Shown here piece after piece: positions 12,001 to 27,000 of a DNA stretch of 64,000 nt. The notes under the pieces are model-generated. The model saw only the letters and a list, made by a program, of their open reading frames with translations. It made no database searches and was not told the origin of the DNA. Every line of letters begins with the position of its first letter. Within the stretch, counting starts at the first letter, position 1. The position numbers and the translations under genes were made by a program. Origin of the DNA: Anodontia alba (taxonomy: Eukaryota > Mollusca > Bivalvia > Lucinida > Lucinidae); the NCBI GenBank assembly GCA_964016985.1, contig OZ024827.1:60776181-60840180 (forward strand), read 5' to 3'.

Positions 12001-15000
12001 TCAAATAAAAATGAAATTCCTCAAGGGTCTTGATGATATAGCTATATAAACTTAAACACAAAAAAACTTTGACTTTTTTACGATAATTCTAAATCCGTGA
12101 CCTTGACCCCAAGGTCACCCCCGGGGTTGGGATGGTGCTGATAAAAACTTTAGACCTATATCTACCATCATGCCAAATATGAATGAAATCCATCAAAGGA
12201 TCTTCAAAATATGAGGTCTTATAAACTTTAACGCAAAAACTTTGACCCTGTGACGGAAAGACGAACGAACGAACGTACCAACGAATGAATGTACGTACGA
12301 AAGAACGAAGGGAAAAGCGAAAACTATATACCCCCACATACTTCGTATGTCGGGGGTATAATCAGATCTGGTTTTACACCCTTTGCTCAGGCCATCTGTC
12401 CTAATACTTGGAGATAAAATGTTGTATTAGTGATGTAAATGTTTGCAATCTCTTCTGTAAGAAGATTAGGTAATTTAATGCATATGATCTATTTTTTCTC
12501 ATTAATATAATTAGTATAGCAGATGTTTAACAGCTATCTTCTTGTACAATGTTGTTCTCCAAAAGTTTGTGACGTACATGTCATCGTTGTGCAGTCAAAA
12601 CCTCGTAGCTCCATTTTTAGCTAAAATGACTTTGGCAACGCGGGAATTCCTGCCATTCAGTGCGCCTTCGCTCAAATTCTCTTACCTCTAGGTCAATTAG
12701 AACCCCCTTAGACCTTGAGTTACGAGCATTTAGACAATATATTTGTATAAGTTTGTATAGTCACTCTAATGAGATACGATGTCTCGATGCATTTTAAGCA
12801 TTTAAATGTCGTAAGTCGAGAGAAAAATGTATCAAAACGTATCAAAATGTTGCAACTCAAGTGATTTAGTCGAGAGATAATATGAATTCTCATCTGTAAG
12901 ATTAGAATAGCTATGGCAGTGAATTTGTATGTCACTAGATACAATACTATCTGAGTTTAGTCAATATTGGTCAAGTCCAGCAATAACTATAAAGTTTTTT
13001 CTTTCTCCTGAAAAGTTAAGAAATCTGAAATAGGACTATTTGACTGCTCAACAACGATGTAGTTATTGAGATACATAAATAAACCAGAGGACAAATGGTC
13101 CTAAACCTCTCACCTGAGTGCTGAGCATTTTTTGAAATGAATTTGAAGGTCATTACAGGGGTCTGTACCATGAGTTTATTTGCTGATTATGTTAAATTCT
13201 GTGCTAATGTAGGTTTTAAAAACAGTAAAGAAGATCTGAATTTTCAAGGGCAGTTATATTATGCAGAACTTCAAAACAAAAATCTGTATGGTAATTTTAC
13301 TAATAAAAAAAACTTTCTGAGGAGAGACTTAAAAGTTGGAACAAATGTCAAAGAGCTGTGGAAATAAGCTATTGTGAAACAAAATATTGTTATGACAACT
13401 TTTCATACTGCCTTGTTGAAGTGCAAAGACCTATCTTGCTTCATTAAAAAAGAAGAGTAAAATTAAAAGTGTTCACTCACTTTGTCAGAGAATACCGGTA
13501 TGGCACAACTGAGTATATTGAAATTTGGTCATTTCAATATAAAATGGTCAGTTAGTTATTTCTATGTTATAATCATGCCAAGAATGTGTAAATTAGCATT
13601 AAATATGTCCTTTAGTTTAATCTGCCTGCTTTCTTTCATAATCCTTCCCAGCTTCCTTTCAGGACTTTTTTGCCTGCATCCTTTCAGTACTTTTTGCCTG
13701 CTTCCTTTCAGGACGTTTTGCCTGCTTCCTTTCTGGACTTTTGGCCTGCATCTTTTCAGGGCTTCTTAGCAAATTTGCCCAGCTGTTATTAAAAAAGAAT
13801 AAAGTTTTAATTTTGATATTTGAGTGACCTTGGACCAAGGTCAAGGAGTGACCTTGACTTTTAATACTCTTTTAGCTGAATTTACTCATTTAGCTGATTG
13901 CATACTCCAACTTTAAGTTCATAGGCAAACATAGTTTGTGAAAGATTAACAATTTCCACTTTTTCCCCACATAAAAGCATATGTGACCATTTGACCTTAA
14001 ATTTTGCGTAAAATGGATCAAGGTCATCCCAGAAAGATCATTTGAAAAACTATGATGGACCCGAGTCCCCTATGCTACATATTAAGTTTCAAGGTAATCC
14101 ATTCACTGGTTCCAGAAAAGAGAGACTTTTGAAGAGTTTTTTCTATATATGGTCAGGGTGGCCATCTTGGTCATGTGACCTGGAGCATTTGAATAAACTT
14201 TTGTTCCCCCATCCCATGGAGGCTCTACATGAAATCTGACTTCAATCTGCCTTGTGGTTTCAGAGGAGAAGAGGTTTGAAAATGTTGACAGATGACAACA
14301 ACAGGGACTACTCATACTATAAGCTCACCAGTGAGCCAAAGGCTCAGTTGAGCTAAATATTCAGTCAAAAAACTACATTTTTTTTTTATTCTAAATAACT
14401 GAGGGCTGAGTGTATATGAAGCCATTTGGTTTCTGAGAAGATTTTTGATGGGTTTTTTTAACATGGCAGCCATCTTGGTCTTGTGACCTAAACCATTTGA
14501 ACAAGCTTTTGTTCCTCCATCCCATAAAGGTTTCACATGAAATTTGGCTTAAATTTGCCCAGCTGTTTTTAAATTTTTATTATCTTCATAGCTGAGTGGT
14601 TAGTGAATTGGACTGGTGCTATGGCAGGCGAGAAAAAAATTTGGTGACGGAACATGCTTTCCTTATTGTCATTTGCAGGTGTCACAAGTGATCGAATTTA
14701 AACTTGGCGTTAAATGGGTTAAGGTCGACCCAGACTAATCATTTGAACAAATTACAAAAGGCAATAGTTATCAATGCTACATTCACAGTTTAAAGGCCAT
14801 TATCCCACTGGATCCAGAGAAATAGATTTTTGAAGATTATTTACCATATATGGTCATGGCAGCCATCTGCATTTGACTGGGACCAGTTGAACAAAATTTC
14901 ATTTCTTCCAACCCATAAATTAAATGTCAAAAATATTGCCTTTGGAAACAAAGAACACACTACAGATAAGAAAATGGGAGCTTCATACGAAATTGACTTC

Positions 15001-18000
15001 AATTTGCCCAGAAGTTTTTAATGAATATTGTTTTAATATTGACATCTGAGTGACCTTGGTCAAAGGTCAAGGAGTGACCTTGACATTTGATACTCAATGC
15101 AGCTTCATTTACTCATTTAGTTGATTGCAAATAAAAAATCACAGGCAACAACAGTTTCCAAAAAATTAACAATTTCCACTTTTTTTCCCATACAAAAGCA
15201 TATGCAACCAAAAATTTGACCTTGACATAAATTGGGTCAAGGTCAAGCAAGTCATTATTTGAATAAACTATGATGGACCCCGAGATCCCAATATTACATA
15301 ACAAGTTTCAAGACAATCTGTCCATTGGTTCTGGAGAAGAAGGTTTTTTTAAATGTTTTTACCATATACAGGCATGGCAACCATATTTGGAATGTGACCA
15401 AACTCACATTAAATAATTTTCATTTCCTTGTTCTTAAAAGCTTTCCTATGAAATTTGGTTACAAATGGCCCAGTTGTTTCTGAGAAAAATAGGTTTTAAT
15501 TTCATATCTGAATGACCATGGACCATGGTCAAGGAATGACCTTGACCTTGAATACTCATGTAGTTTCATTATCTTATTTAGCTACCTGCATCTACAAATT
15601 TTCAGCTCACAGGCTGCAATAGTTTCTGAAAAATACAGTTTTGACTTTTTCCCATACAAAAAGCCTATGCTACCAAAGTTGACCTTAGCCTAAGATAGGT
15701 CAAGGCCATCCAGGGGTCATCATTTGAATGAACTATGATTGGTTTAAGTCCCAAATGCTACATACCAAGTTTCATGATAATCAGCTCACTGGTTCCTGAG
15801 AAGATTTTTACAAGGTTTTGACCTTATATGGGCATGGCAGCCATATTGGTCATGTGACCAAACTCATATTAATTAATTTTCATTTTTTTGTTCCTAAAAA
15901 CTTTCATATGAAATTAAGACACAAATGGCCCAGTAGTTTCTGAAAAACAAGTTTTAATTTTCATATCTGAATGATCGTGGGCCAAGGTCAAGGAATGACC
16001 ATGACCATGAATACAGATGTAGTTCCATTTACTAATTTAGCTCACTGCATCTACCAATTTTCAGGCAACAGACTGCAATAATTTCTGAAAAATACAAGGT
16101 TTTGACTTTTTCCCATACAAAAATCTATGCTAACAAACGTGACTTTAGCCTAAAATAGGTCGAGGCCATCCAGGTTTAATTATCTGAACAAACTATGATT
16201 GGCTCGTGCCGAATGCTACATACCAATTTTCATGACAATCGGCCTACTGGTTCGAGAAAAGAAGATTTTTAAAGGGTTTTTACCTTATGTGCAGCCATTT
16301 TGGTCATGTGACCTGGACCCGGCAAACAAACTTTCGTTCGCCCATCCCATGGATGCTTCACATGAAATTTGACTTCAATTGGCCCAGTGGTATCAGAGAT
16401 GTTTGAAAATGTTGACAGACGACAGACTACAGACGCTACTCATACTATAAACTCACCAGTGAGCCAAAGGCTCAGGTGAGCTAAAAACTGCAATACTGTT
16501 TGTATAGACTGATCATTAACCAAATAGGCCTGTTGCTTTGACCATTACATTTAATGGATACGGATACCACCACTATACAATTTAGGAATGGTCATCAGAA
16601 TATCCTGCATTCCATTTGACTGCAAATTGTTTACCTGTATAGGAAATTACCAGTTTACTCAATTAAACATATACTTATAAGTATCAATTAAAAGGTAAAA
16701 AAAAATACACCCAAACATGCTGGAGTGACAACAATAGTTCCTTCCAAACTTCAACTTCATCTACTCTAGGCAAGCTAAAAACTAGATTCTGTATCTGTAT
16801 GTCAAAACGTCGATCTTGACTATTACTCAACAGAATTTGCTTCATAATGATAACACTAGTGGAGATGAAGAGCAAAGACAATATAGTCAGTAAGAAGTAA
16901 AATTCAATGGTTAACAAACTGAATTGTATTAAGGCTAAGTAGAATGGATACATCTGGCAGATTTTCCACCAAGTTTTACAAAGGAGACAACTTTTGTGAC
17001 TTCCAGTTTGCTTACCTTGCACTTGAAATCTCTTCTGATTAGGGGTCTATTCTAAAAGGGAAGAATTTGCTCCTGAAGCCCTTTTAAAGTAGACTCTTTT
17101 CAGAAAGTAGGGAAAACAATTCTTTCAGAGTTGCCTCCCCTGAAAGAGTACCAACTCCTCCTAATTACATACCTGCACTGAGAACCTGTGTGATTTTTAT
17201 GATCTGTGGTTGAGTATGTGACAGTCTTATCTTCTGCCCTTTCTCATCCTCTGGATCAGAGTCGAAGGCAGCCTGAGTACCTGCTTCCTTCTGCAACAAA
17301 TTAATCTGCTGTAGTCACCCGAAACACTGGGACACTAACTCTTTCACATGAGTTTCTTAAGTGGACTCTTTCATCTTAGATTTTGGATTTGTTAGTCTGT
17401 GTTGAAGTTTATGGCCCAGTCAACCCAATCGGGTCATGTTGAGCATGGTCAGTTTACCTAACCATACCTTTACTGGTTACCTAACCATATTGGACAGGCT
17501 TAGTCCTCTAAGTGGTTAGCCCGTATTGTGCCTTTTGCCAGAAAGTGACAACTGCCCTTCTTGGATCAGTGGAAGGGAGAGAATGACCGTAGAAAATATT
17601 TCATGATCAAATCTCCATGAAAGAATGTTGCCGACCCAGCGAGGGTCGAACCCACAACCTCCTGATTACCAGTTGGACGCACATCCAACTGAGCCACAAA
17701 GCCTGACTAGAATTTGGATATGTCCTTTATTACAAATAGGGATGTTAATCCTAAATCATTAGGGCATTAATATCAATGCATGTATGAAGCTGCAACTGAA
17801 ACCTGGAAATAGACCAGAACTTATCATATGGAAATGAAATATGAACAGATGTACAGATGTGAGCTTGAAGGACAGATGGCTGTCCTGGTAAAACATTCAG
17901 TAGTTAGTGGAGCTAAAATTTATGAGGCTTTAGTATATTTGAACAGGATTTATTCCACTTAGACATATAAAAGAACCTGTTGTGTGCCTAAACTTTGTAC

Positions 18001-21000
18001 AGGGTTAGCCACTAAAATTAACAAATGTTAGAAACAGACATATAGAAGGACAGACACACTGACATCCAGCATGAAAACCAAAGTCCTCACCACTATCGTG
18101 TGTGTGTGTGTGGTGTATGTGTGTTGGGGGTATTGCTAATACATATGCTGTCACATGTTCTAACATCACATTTAGGTTTTCATGATGTTATCTTTATGTC
18201 ATAGGAAATTGCCTAATGGTGTTGATGATGATGATGATTTGGCTTTTTAAGTAATCCCCTTATTGATGCTGGTTCTGAGTCATGAAAATGACTTGGTAAA
18301 TATTTCCCAACATTCTAAATTGATCTCATCCATGGTGTATTATACATGATGTAAACTATTTCCAAGAAAACAGTGTCTCAATAAAACCGAGACTCCCATT
18401 TTCTATCTGTAGTGTGTTCTTTGTTTCCAAGGGCAATCTTTTTTACTTTTATTTAACCATTTATCAAATCATCTCCAGACCATCTGCATGAAATGCATGC
18501 CTTATTTTCTGGGAAAATGTTTGGAATGTTGTCTGAGAATTCTGTCATTCAAAGTACAAAGGAATGTTTCCTATTATCTGCTGCTCACCTGATCAGTCTG
18601 GTCAATGACCAGATCATTTGTATCTTCTCTACTAACTGTCTGAAAACTTAGACTGTCACCAATAGGCTCAGCTTGAAAGACAGTCTGTACTGACTGGTTC
18701 TCGGCTGTTGCAAGAGTGGAATGGATTCCAGAACTGAGACCAGTATGGACCACAGACTGTAGTGACTGGTTCTCTGCTTCTGTCAACTGAATCTTCGACT
18801 GGTCTTCTGTTGTACTTCCAAACTCTTCATTAGTGGCAGTAGAGGCATCACCAGTACTGCTTACCACCAAGTCTGCAGGTAAATGAGATACCTGGTCTAA
18901 AAAGAAAACAATGTATCAGATGGTCATACACAGTGAGAAAACAAGCTCATAAGGTTTTACCCTGCAACTGGTCAAAGAAAAACAGGTTTTTTAGCATCCC
19001 AGTCAGGTCAGTAAATGCAGGCTGAAATAGGTTGATGGATCCAGATACCAAATTTAACCTAAATATTCAGTTACCAAACCTCCTCATTCTGGTCCTGAAA
19101 GTTGAACAGGTCTGTTTTACTACCAGCTGATGTAAGCTACTTTTGGATGTAACTAAAATTACAGAAACATCAGATTTGTTCCAAACAGATTTTCAGTAGC
19201 TGTTGTTTTTGATATTATCCATAGAATGCTTAGCACTCTGGGGGAAAATTTTCAGCAGATTGCATACTGAAATATTTTTCGTAATTTTCCCAAAAAGCAG
19301 GTTTTGACATTTCATGCATGAGACAATTTGCATGAAATGTCAAATCCTGCTTTCTGGGAAAAATAAGAAAATATCATCCATTTGTTGTCTGCTGAATTAG
19401 CCAAGTGAGTGGTAAAGGTTAATAAGAAGAAGTGTTCTGAATCTCCAAGTTTCAAGCACAGAATTAAATTCTGAAGTTTCTGTACACTCAGGCTCCCTAG
19501 CAGGCTCTATTAAAAATAAAGACTTCTTATAAAGGTTATTTCGGCCAAATAAAGGTGTTCCAGGATGAATTTTGTACAAAATAAAGAGCATTTAACAGAT
19601 AAATTTCTTTCCAGATCCTGAGCAAAAAAAAAAACTGTCGCCATCACCTCGCAAGCAAAATAGGGAGAAAAATTGCAGTGAAAATCTGACATTTTCATCT
19701 TTAAATGGTAATGACAAAATTAACTGTAAAAATATATCTGTTTGGGAACATATGAATCTTAGTGACAATATTAACTTGCATTTCTGTTTAGGAACATATG
19801 AATCTTTGTCACAGAACTATAATTTGCCGTTATGAAATACTACATACTTACTCTGCCCTTCTCTTGCATTTGCAAATTGCCAAATATAAAGGTTTTCTCA
19901 TCAAAATACATGTTTTTACAGGTTGTTCAGCCAAATTAAAGGTTTTAAAGGATTTCAACAAAATTAATGGTTTTTAAAGGTTTTAAAGATTCCCCTAGGG
20001 GCCCTGTACACTCTATAAAAAAAAATGTATATGTTGATCACTAAAATACATAAAAAATATTAATATACCATATGGTTCATAAAGTTAATGTTATTAATCG
20101 GCATTTAGCTGTTAATATAATTACCTCCCTTGATCTAATGTGGCTATGTAGCCTAGTGAGCAAACTACCTATTCAGACAATACCTTCTGAAATAATTCTT
20201 TTGAAAAGTTTAATCATATTTTATTGTGTATAAATGATGAAAAGGGGTCGGGCCACAAGTTCTGACAACATTAGTTATGGCTCTTCCCCTAAATGCTTTT
20301 CATATCCAGTTCTCAGTATCATTTTATATCAAACTAGGAGCAGCTGCATTTTGTTTGGATAAAGTATTTTCTCACACCAAATTAAAAGGTTGTAGCAAAA
20401 AGAAGGCCAGGTTTTGACCTTTAAATCTTAATACAAATGCCATAAAACTTGAATATACATGTATAAAACCTCAGATCAGTTTTTTTATTACTTTCAGTTT
20501 GTTTACTAACAAGATCTTCCTTGTTCTGCACTCCTTAAGGGGAACAGACAAATGTCCAAAGAAAATAAATGACAAATACTTTCCTTCAAAGGCAGCCCCT
20601 GGTTTTGAAAGGTTTCAATACTAGGGAGGTCGATGTAATCTGTTTGCAAGGAAAATGGTGGGTGTATCGTTTAACCTTAAGGGAGAGCAAATGTTCAGAT
20701 TAAGAGGACTGGGTACACTTGGTAGATTTTCTGTACAAGGGAGAAAACTATTATTACTTACTGTTTGCTTTCCTGTGCACTAATCCCCCTCTGAAAAAGA
20801 TCCACTCTAAAAGGAAAGAATTTGCTCCCACTGGGAGCAAATTCTTTCCTTTTAGAGTAGATTCCATTTCAGAAAGGGACAAAAACAATTTTGAAAGCGC
20901 TGTCTCTGACACCAGAAAATATATCTGCATGAATATGCAGGCTGATGGCATCCTTTGCTGTACATATGCACCTTTTTATTTGGAACAGTTCAAATAAAGG

Positions 21001-24000
21001 CTCAAAACTTTAGAAAATACTTACCAAACTGCGTATCACCTGTCACACCAAGGGAAACAAGGAAATCATCCACTGGTTTAGACTGACTCAAACTTTGCAA
21101 TTTTGCTGTGACTTCCTCAATCCGTCCATCAGGATGTACCACAACAACCTTTGGTGAAGCACCAAGCTTCCCTTCCTTCATGTCAGCTAAGAGACTGTTC
21201 TCTATAAGCTGATCTGCTGTTAAAGAATTGATTGTCCTCAGTTGCCCACCACATGTATGCTCCAAGTCTGCAAATATAGTAAAAAGAAATCAGCTCCATT
21301 ACAGAATGTACCGTACATGTATTTATCCTAAGTATTGGGATACCTTAACTGCTTACCATTTACCATACTCGTCCTAAAATATGAAAAGGTCTGTTCCACA
21401 ACCTAGCGATGTGTTTAAAACATTGCTGGATGAATGATAAACAGTGTAAACCCTGATTAGACTCCATGTTTTGCAGCATCTGACCTGGGTCTACACTATT
21501 TGCTCAGGCCAGTCTGTACCAATACTTATGATTATTATGGTATGCAAATAGAACCAAATGAATATACTCATCTGCAAACATGTACAAGTAGTATGGTCTA
21601 GCACAAGCTATGAAGAAAAAACCTTTTTTTTTTTTTTTTTCTTTTTTTAACTCTTTCCCCACTAGTGGCATCTTTTGTCATTTGCTGGTAATCTATGCAA
21701 ACAGTTTGGACCCAAATTAGGCCCTACAAAATGTCAGGCCTGATCTGATCCAAACTGTTTGTCACTCTGATGGTATTCCTGAAAAAAAAAAAATCCACAG
21801 ATGACAAAAAAGCATGCAAACCCAGCATGCAAAGAGTTAAATAAATAAATTTATACATTAGAATGTGCAATAATAATAATGCTCAAATAAAACTCATGGG
21901 AGGAGGAAGCTACAGATTTTTATTTATTTTATAGCAAATTTCTAGTCAAACAGAGGCCTAACAATGGCAAAAAATATTCCAATATAAATTCAAAGTACAT
22001 GCATACCTTCTTTATCATGAGCAAAGCTCTGCAAAATGTTTGAAGAGCAGAAACAAAGTTTATATGAATGTAGGTGTTGCCACCAGTAGAGAGAATTTGG
22101 TAAGCTATCGGTATGTAAACTCAAGCTGTCTATGTTCATATATGGACTGACCAGTACTCCAAACTGGATGAGCATCATTTTTGCTAACTTAAGAGTTATG
22201 GGTATGAATGGGACCAAGTTTCATAATGGCAAAGCATACAATGTGTTTAGGTGTGGTATCAGATGATGATTTGGTGTTTAGGTCTCTTTTTTCAAAATTA
22301 TTTATCATATCAAGAAATTGAAAGGGTGATAATGGAAGGCTCTGTGTAATGAAGTGCCACAGAGTCACAAGAGTTGTCAGAAAACAACGCAGCTCGCCGG
22401 AAAGGGCTAATCGGATAAGCAAACAATCTATTAAATATTAAAGATTAAATGCAGAACTTAAACTTATATGACAGGGTATGACCCGACTGATGTCTGAAGA
22501 ATGTCAAAACTGAGGGTTGGGATATATGCCATTGAAATACCTTCCCCTAGTTTGGTGTGGACAAAATATGAAAGCTGGATCTTACATGCTGAATCCCTAA
22601 CGTTGGTGTGGACGAAATATGAAAGCTATATCTTACATACTTCAGCAGTCATGTACTTTTCAAAACTTAAACACAGCTGTTAATGACAAAAGTATGACTT
22701 GACCTTGATCTAGGCAAAAGGTCAAACTGAAGAAGGGGTGTGTACTATTGAAAGGTCTTACCCTAAGATAGGTGACAGCCAAATATTAAAGCGGTATCTT
22801 GAATACTTCAGCAGTTACGAACACTTTTCAAAACTTAAACGCAGAGCTCAAACATGGGTTTAAATGACAAAGTATGACCTGACCTTGACCTAGGCAGAAG
22901 GTCAAACTGAGGAAAGGGTGTGTGATATTGAAAGGTCTAACCCTAATGTTGGTGTGGGCCAAATATTAAAGTGGTATCTTGAATACTTCAGCAGTTACAA
23001 ACACTTTTCAAAACTTAAAAGCAGAACTCGAACATGGGTTTAAATGACAAACTATGACCTGCCCTTGACCTAGGCAGAAAGTCAAACTGAGGAAGGGGTG
23101 TGTGCTACTGAAAGTTCTTACCCTTAGGTAGTTGTGGGCCAAATGTTAAAGCGGTACCTTGAATCTTCAGCAGTTACAAACACTTATCAAAACTTAAAAG
23201 CAGAACTCCAACATGGGTTTAAATGACAAAGTATGACCTGACCTTGACCCAGGCAGAAGGTCAAACTGTGGAAGGGGTGTGTGCTATTAAAAGGTCTTAC
23301 CCTTATGTTGGTGTGGGCCAAATATTAAAGGGGTATCTTGAATACTTCAGCAGTTACAAACACACTTTTCAAAACTTAAATGCTGAACTCCAACATGGGT
23401 TTAAATTACAAAGTATGACCTGACCTTGACCTAGGCAGAAGGTCAAACTGAGCAAGGAGTGTGTGCTATTGAAAGGTCTAATCCTAAGGCTGGTGTGGGT
23501 AAATATTAAAGGTCTATCTTGAATACTTCAGCAGTTACAAACACTTTTCAAAACTTAAACACAAAACTTAAACATGGGTGTAAATGACAAAGTAAGAACT
23601 GACCTTGACCTACATAAATGGCCTAACTTGGGAACTGGGGTATATGCTATTGAAAGGTCCTACCCTAAGGTAGATGTAGGCCAACTATGAAAGCAGTACC
23701 TTAAATAAATAAAAAACTATGCACACCTTTGAAAGCTTAAACATTGTGCTAACGCAGACGCCGACGCAAACAGACGCCGATGCCAATGACTGAGTGACAA
23801 CATAAGCTCTCCGGGGACATAGTCCCAGTGAACTAATAAGCTAAACAGATCAGTGTCTACACTGTTTGGTGTGACAGGTCTGTCTGTCTGAATAATTATT
23901 GTAAATACGGTATTTATATGTTTTGGTTGGAAAACAAGAATTCCGCGGAAGGCGTCATCGCACCTGCTGGGACAAAAGTCACAGGAGCCACAATCAGAAC

Positions 24001-27000
24001 GTGGTTATTAAATAAGTTTATTTCATTCTTAGCCGTGCTTACTTGGAAAACTGGGTTGAAAAAAATGTAGACAAAGTGCCTAGTGGGGCATATATTCCAG
24101 GCCAGTCCCATTCCCTCTAATGGCTATATCTTCAGCACTGACTTTTCGTATCATACAGCCCAATGATAATGGAACGTTGACTTAAAATGTGTAAAAGTCA
24201 CTGGAGCATGAAATATAGGTCAAGGTCACAGATCAAGGTACCTGCTAATTCAGTACATCAAGGAGAAGCACAATGCAAGGTATGGTGGTTGTAGGCCTTA
24301 TAGTTTAGGAGTTATCAAACATCAACGTAAAATGTGCCAAATATAGGACAAGGTCACCGGGTCAAGGTACCTGCCAAGCCAGTGCAATGAGGTGAAGCAC
24401 TATGCAAGGTCTAGTGGTTGTAGGTCTTATATTTGAGGAGATACTGAACATCAACATAAAATGTGTCAAAGTCACTAGAGAGCACAATATAGGTCAAGGT
24501 CACCAGGTCAAGGTACCTGCCGAGTCAGTACATTGAGAAGAAGTGCTATATAAGGTTTGGTGGTTGAAGGCCTTACAGTTGAGGACATATGGAAGGGTGA
24601 CGTAAAAGGTGTAAAAGTCAATGGAGCGCAAAATATAGGTCAAGGTCACCCAGTCAAGGTACCTGCAGAGTCCGTACATTGAGGAGAAGCACTACGCAAG
24701 TTTTGATGGTTATAGGCCTTATAGTTGAGGAGATATTGAACGTTGACGTAAAATGTTAAAAGGCACTGGAGCACAAAATATAGGTCAAGGTCACCGGGTC
24801 AAGATACCTGTCGAGTCAATACATCTAGGAGAAGCACTATGCAAGGTTTGGTGGCTAGAGGTCTTACACTTGAGGAGATCTGGAACACTGACGTAAATTA
24901 TGTCAAAGTCACTGCAGCCAAATTATAGGTCAAGGTCACCAGGTCAAGGTATCTGCCAAGTCAGTACATTGAGAAGAAGCACTTTGCGAGGTTTGATGGT
25001 TGTAGGTCTTATAGTTGAGGAGATATCGAACGTTGACTCAAAATATGTCAAAGTCACTGGAGCGCAAAATATAGGTCAAGGTCACCGGGTCAAGGTACCT
25101 GCCAAGTCAGTACATCTAGGAGAAGCATTATGCAAGGTTTGGTAGTCGTACGCCTTATAGTTGAGAAGATCTGGAACGTCAACGTAAATTGTGTCAAAGT
25201 CAATAGAGCGCAAAATATAGGTCAAGGTCACTGGGTCAACATACCTGCCAAGTCAGGAGGTCAGGGAGATGTCTCATGCAAGGTATGATGGTTGTTGTAG
25301 AATTGTAGTTGATTAGAATACTAACTTTGACGTAAATGTCGAACTTCGACATAACAGAACTGTTAACAGACAGACAGACGAACGGACAGACGAATGGAAA
25401 AGCGGTCACCTATGTCACAAAGACAGGAGGTCAGGGAGATGTTTCATACAAGGTTTGATGGTTGTTTAGTCTTGTAGTTGATTAGAATACTAACTTTGAC
25501 ATAAATGTCGAACTTCGACATAACAGAACTGTTAACAGACGGACAGACAGACGAATGGAAAAGTGGGCACCTATGCTGCAAAGTCGGGAGGTCAGGGAGA
25601 TGTTTCATGCAAGGTTTGATGGTTGTTTAGTCTTGTAGTTGATTAAAATACTAACTTTGATATAAATGTCAAACTTCGACATAAATGTTGACAGACGGAC
25701 AGACGAATGGACAGACATACGGAAAAGCGGATGCTTATGTCACAAAGTCAGGAGGTCAGGGAGATGTTTCATGCAAGGTTTGATGGTTGTTTAGTCTTGT
25801 AGTTGATTAGAATACTAACTTTGACATAAATGTCGAACGTCGACATAAATGTTGACAGACAGACGGACGGACTTACGGACGGACAGAAAATCGGACGCCT
25901 ATATCGCACCCTGCTACAAGCAGGTGCGATAAAAAAATACATGCACATACTCGCACATACCAACTTAAAATTATCAACTGCACCTATCAACTTGACCAAG
26001 AAAAGAAAGAAAGATAAAGAGAAGAAACAAGAATTCCGCGGAAGGCGTCATCGCACCTGCTGGCACAAAAGTCACAGGAGCCACTATCAGAATGTGGTTA
26101 TTAAATAAGTTTATTTCATTCTTAGCAGTGCTTACTTGGAAAACTGGGTTGAAAAAAATGTAGACAAAGTGCCTAGTGGGGCACATATATTCCAGGCCAG
26201 TCCCATTCCCTCTAATGGCTATATCTTCAGCACTGACTTTTCGTATCATACAGCCCAATGATAATGGAACGTTGACGTAAAATGTGTAAAAGTCACTGGA
26301 GCATGAAATATAGGTACAGCCCAATGATAATGGAACGTTGACGTAAAATGTGTAAAAGTCACTGGAGCATGAAATATAGGTCAAGGTCACGGGTCAAGGT
26401 ACCTGCTAATTCAGTACATCAAGGAGAAGCACAATGCAAGGTATGGTGGTTGTAGGCCTTATAGTTGAGGAGTTATCAAATATCAACGTAAAATGTGTCA
26501 AATATAGGTCAAGGTCACTGGGTCAAGGTACCTGCCAAGCCAGTGCAATGAGGTGAAGCACTATGCAAGGTTTAGTGGTTGTAGGTCTTATATTTGAGGA
26601 GATACCGAACATCAATATAAAATGTGTCAAAGTCACTGGAGTGCACAATATAGGTCAAGGTCACCAGGTCAAGGTACCTGTCGAGTCAGTACATTGAGAA
26701 GAAGTGCTATATAAGGTTTGGTGGTTGAAGGCCTTACAGTTGAGGACATATGGAAGGGTGATGTAAATGGTGTAAAAGTCAATGGAGCGTGAAATATAGG
26801 TCAAGGTCACCCAGTCAAGGTACCTGCAGAGTCCGTACATTGAGGAGAAGCACTATGCAAGGTTTGATGGTTGTAGGCCTTATAGTTGAGGAGATATTGA
26901 ACGTTGACGTAAAATGTATAAAAGGCACTGGAGCACGAAATATAGGTCAAGGTCATCGGGTCAAGATACCTGCCAAGTCAGTACATATAGGAGAAGCACT

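Noticed and set aside
13137..13367. 76-codon plus-strand frame
   Set aside because: No similarity recognised, A-rich codons, no splice context; probably chance.
16684..17022. 112-codon minus-strand open frame
   Set aside because: Overlaps an H5 MITE also found at 2230-2340; no domain and no splice support.
17640..17700. Possible tRNA gene on the minus strand
   Set aside because: A and B boxes are present but the cloverleaf stems do not close convincingly and the unit is part of a dispersed SINE family.
25974..26390. 138-codon minus-strand open frame with a repeated [17 protein letters not shown] segment
   Set aside because: The peptide repeat comes from the 66-bp duplication in a transposable element, not from a protein.
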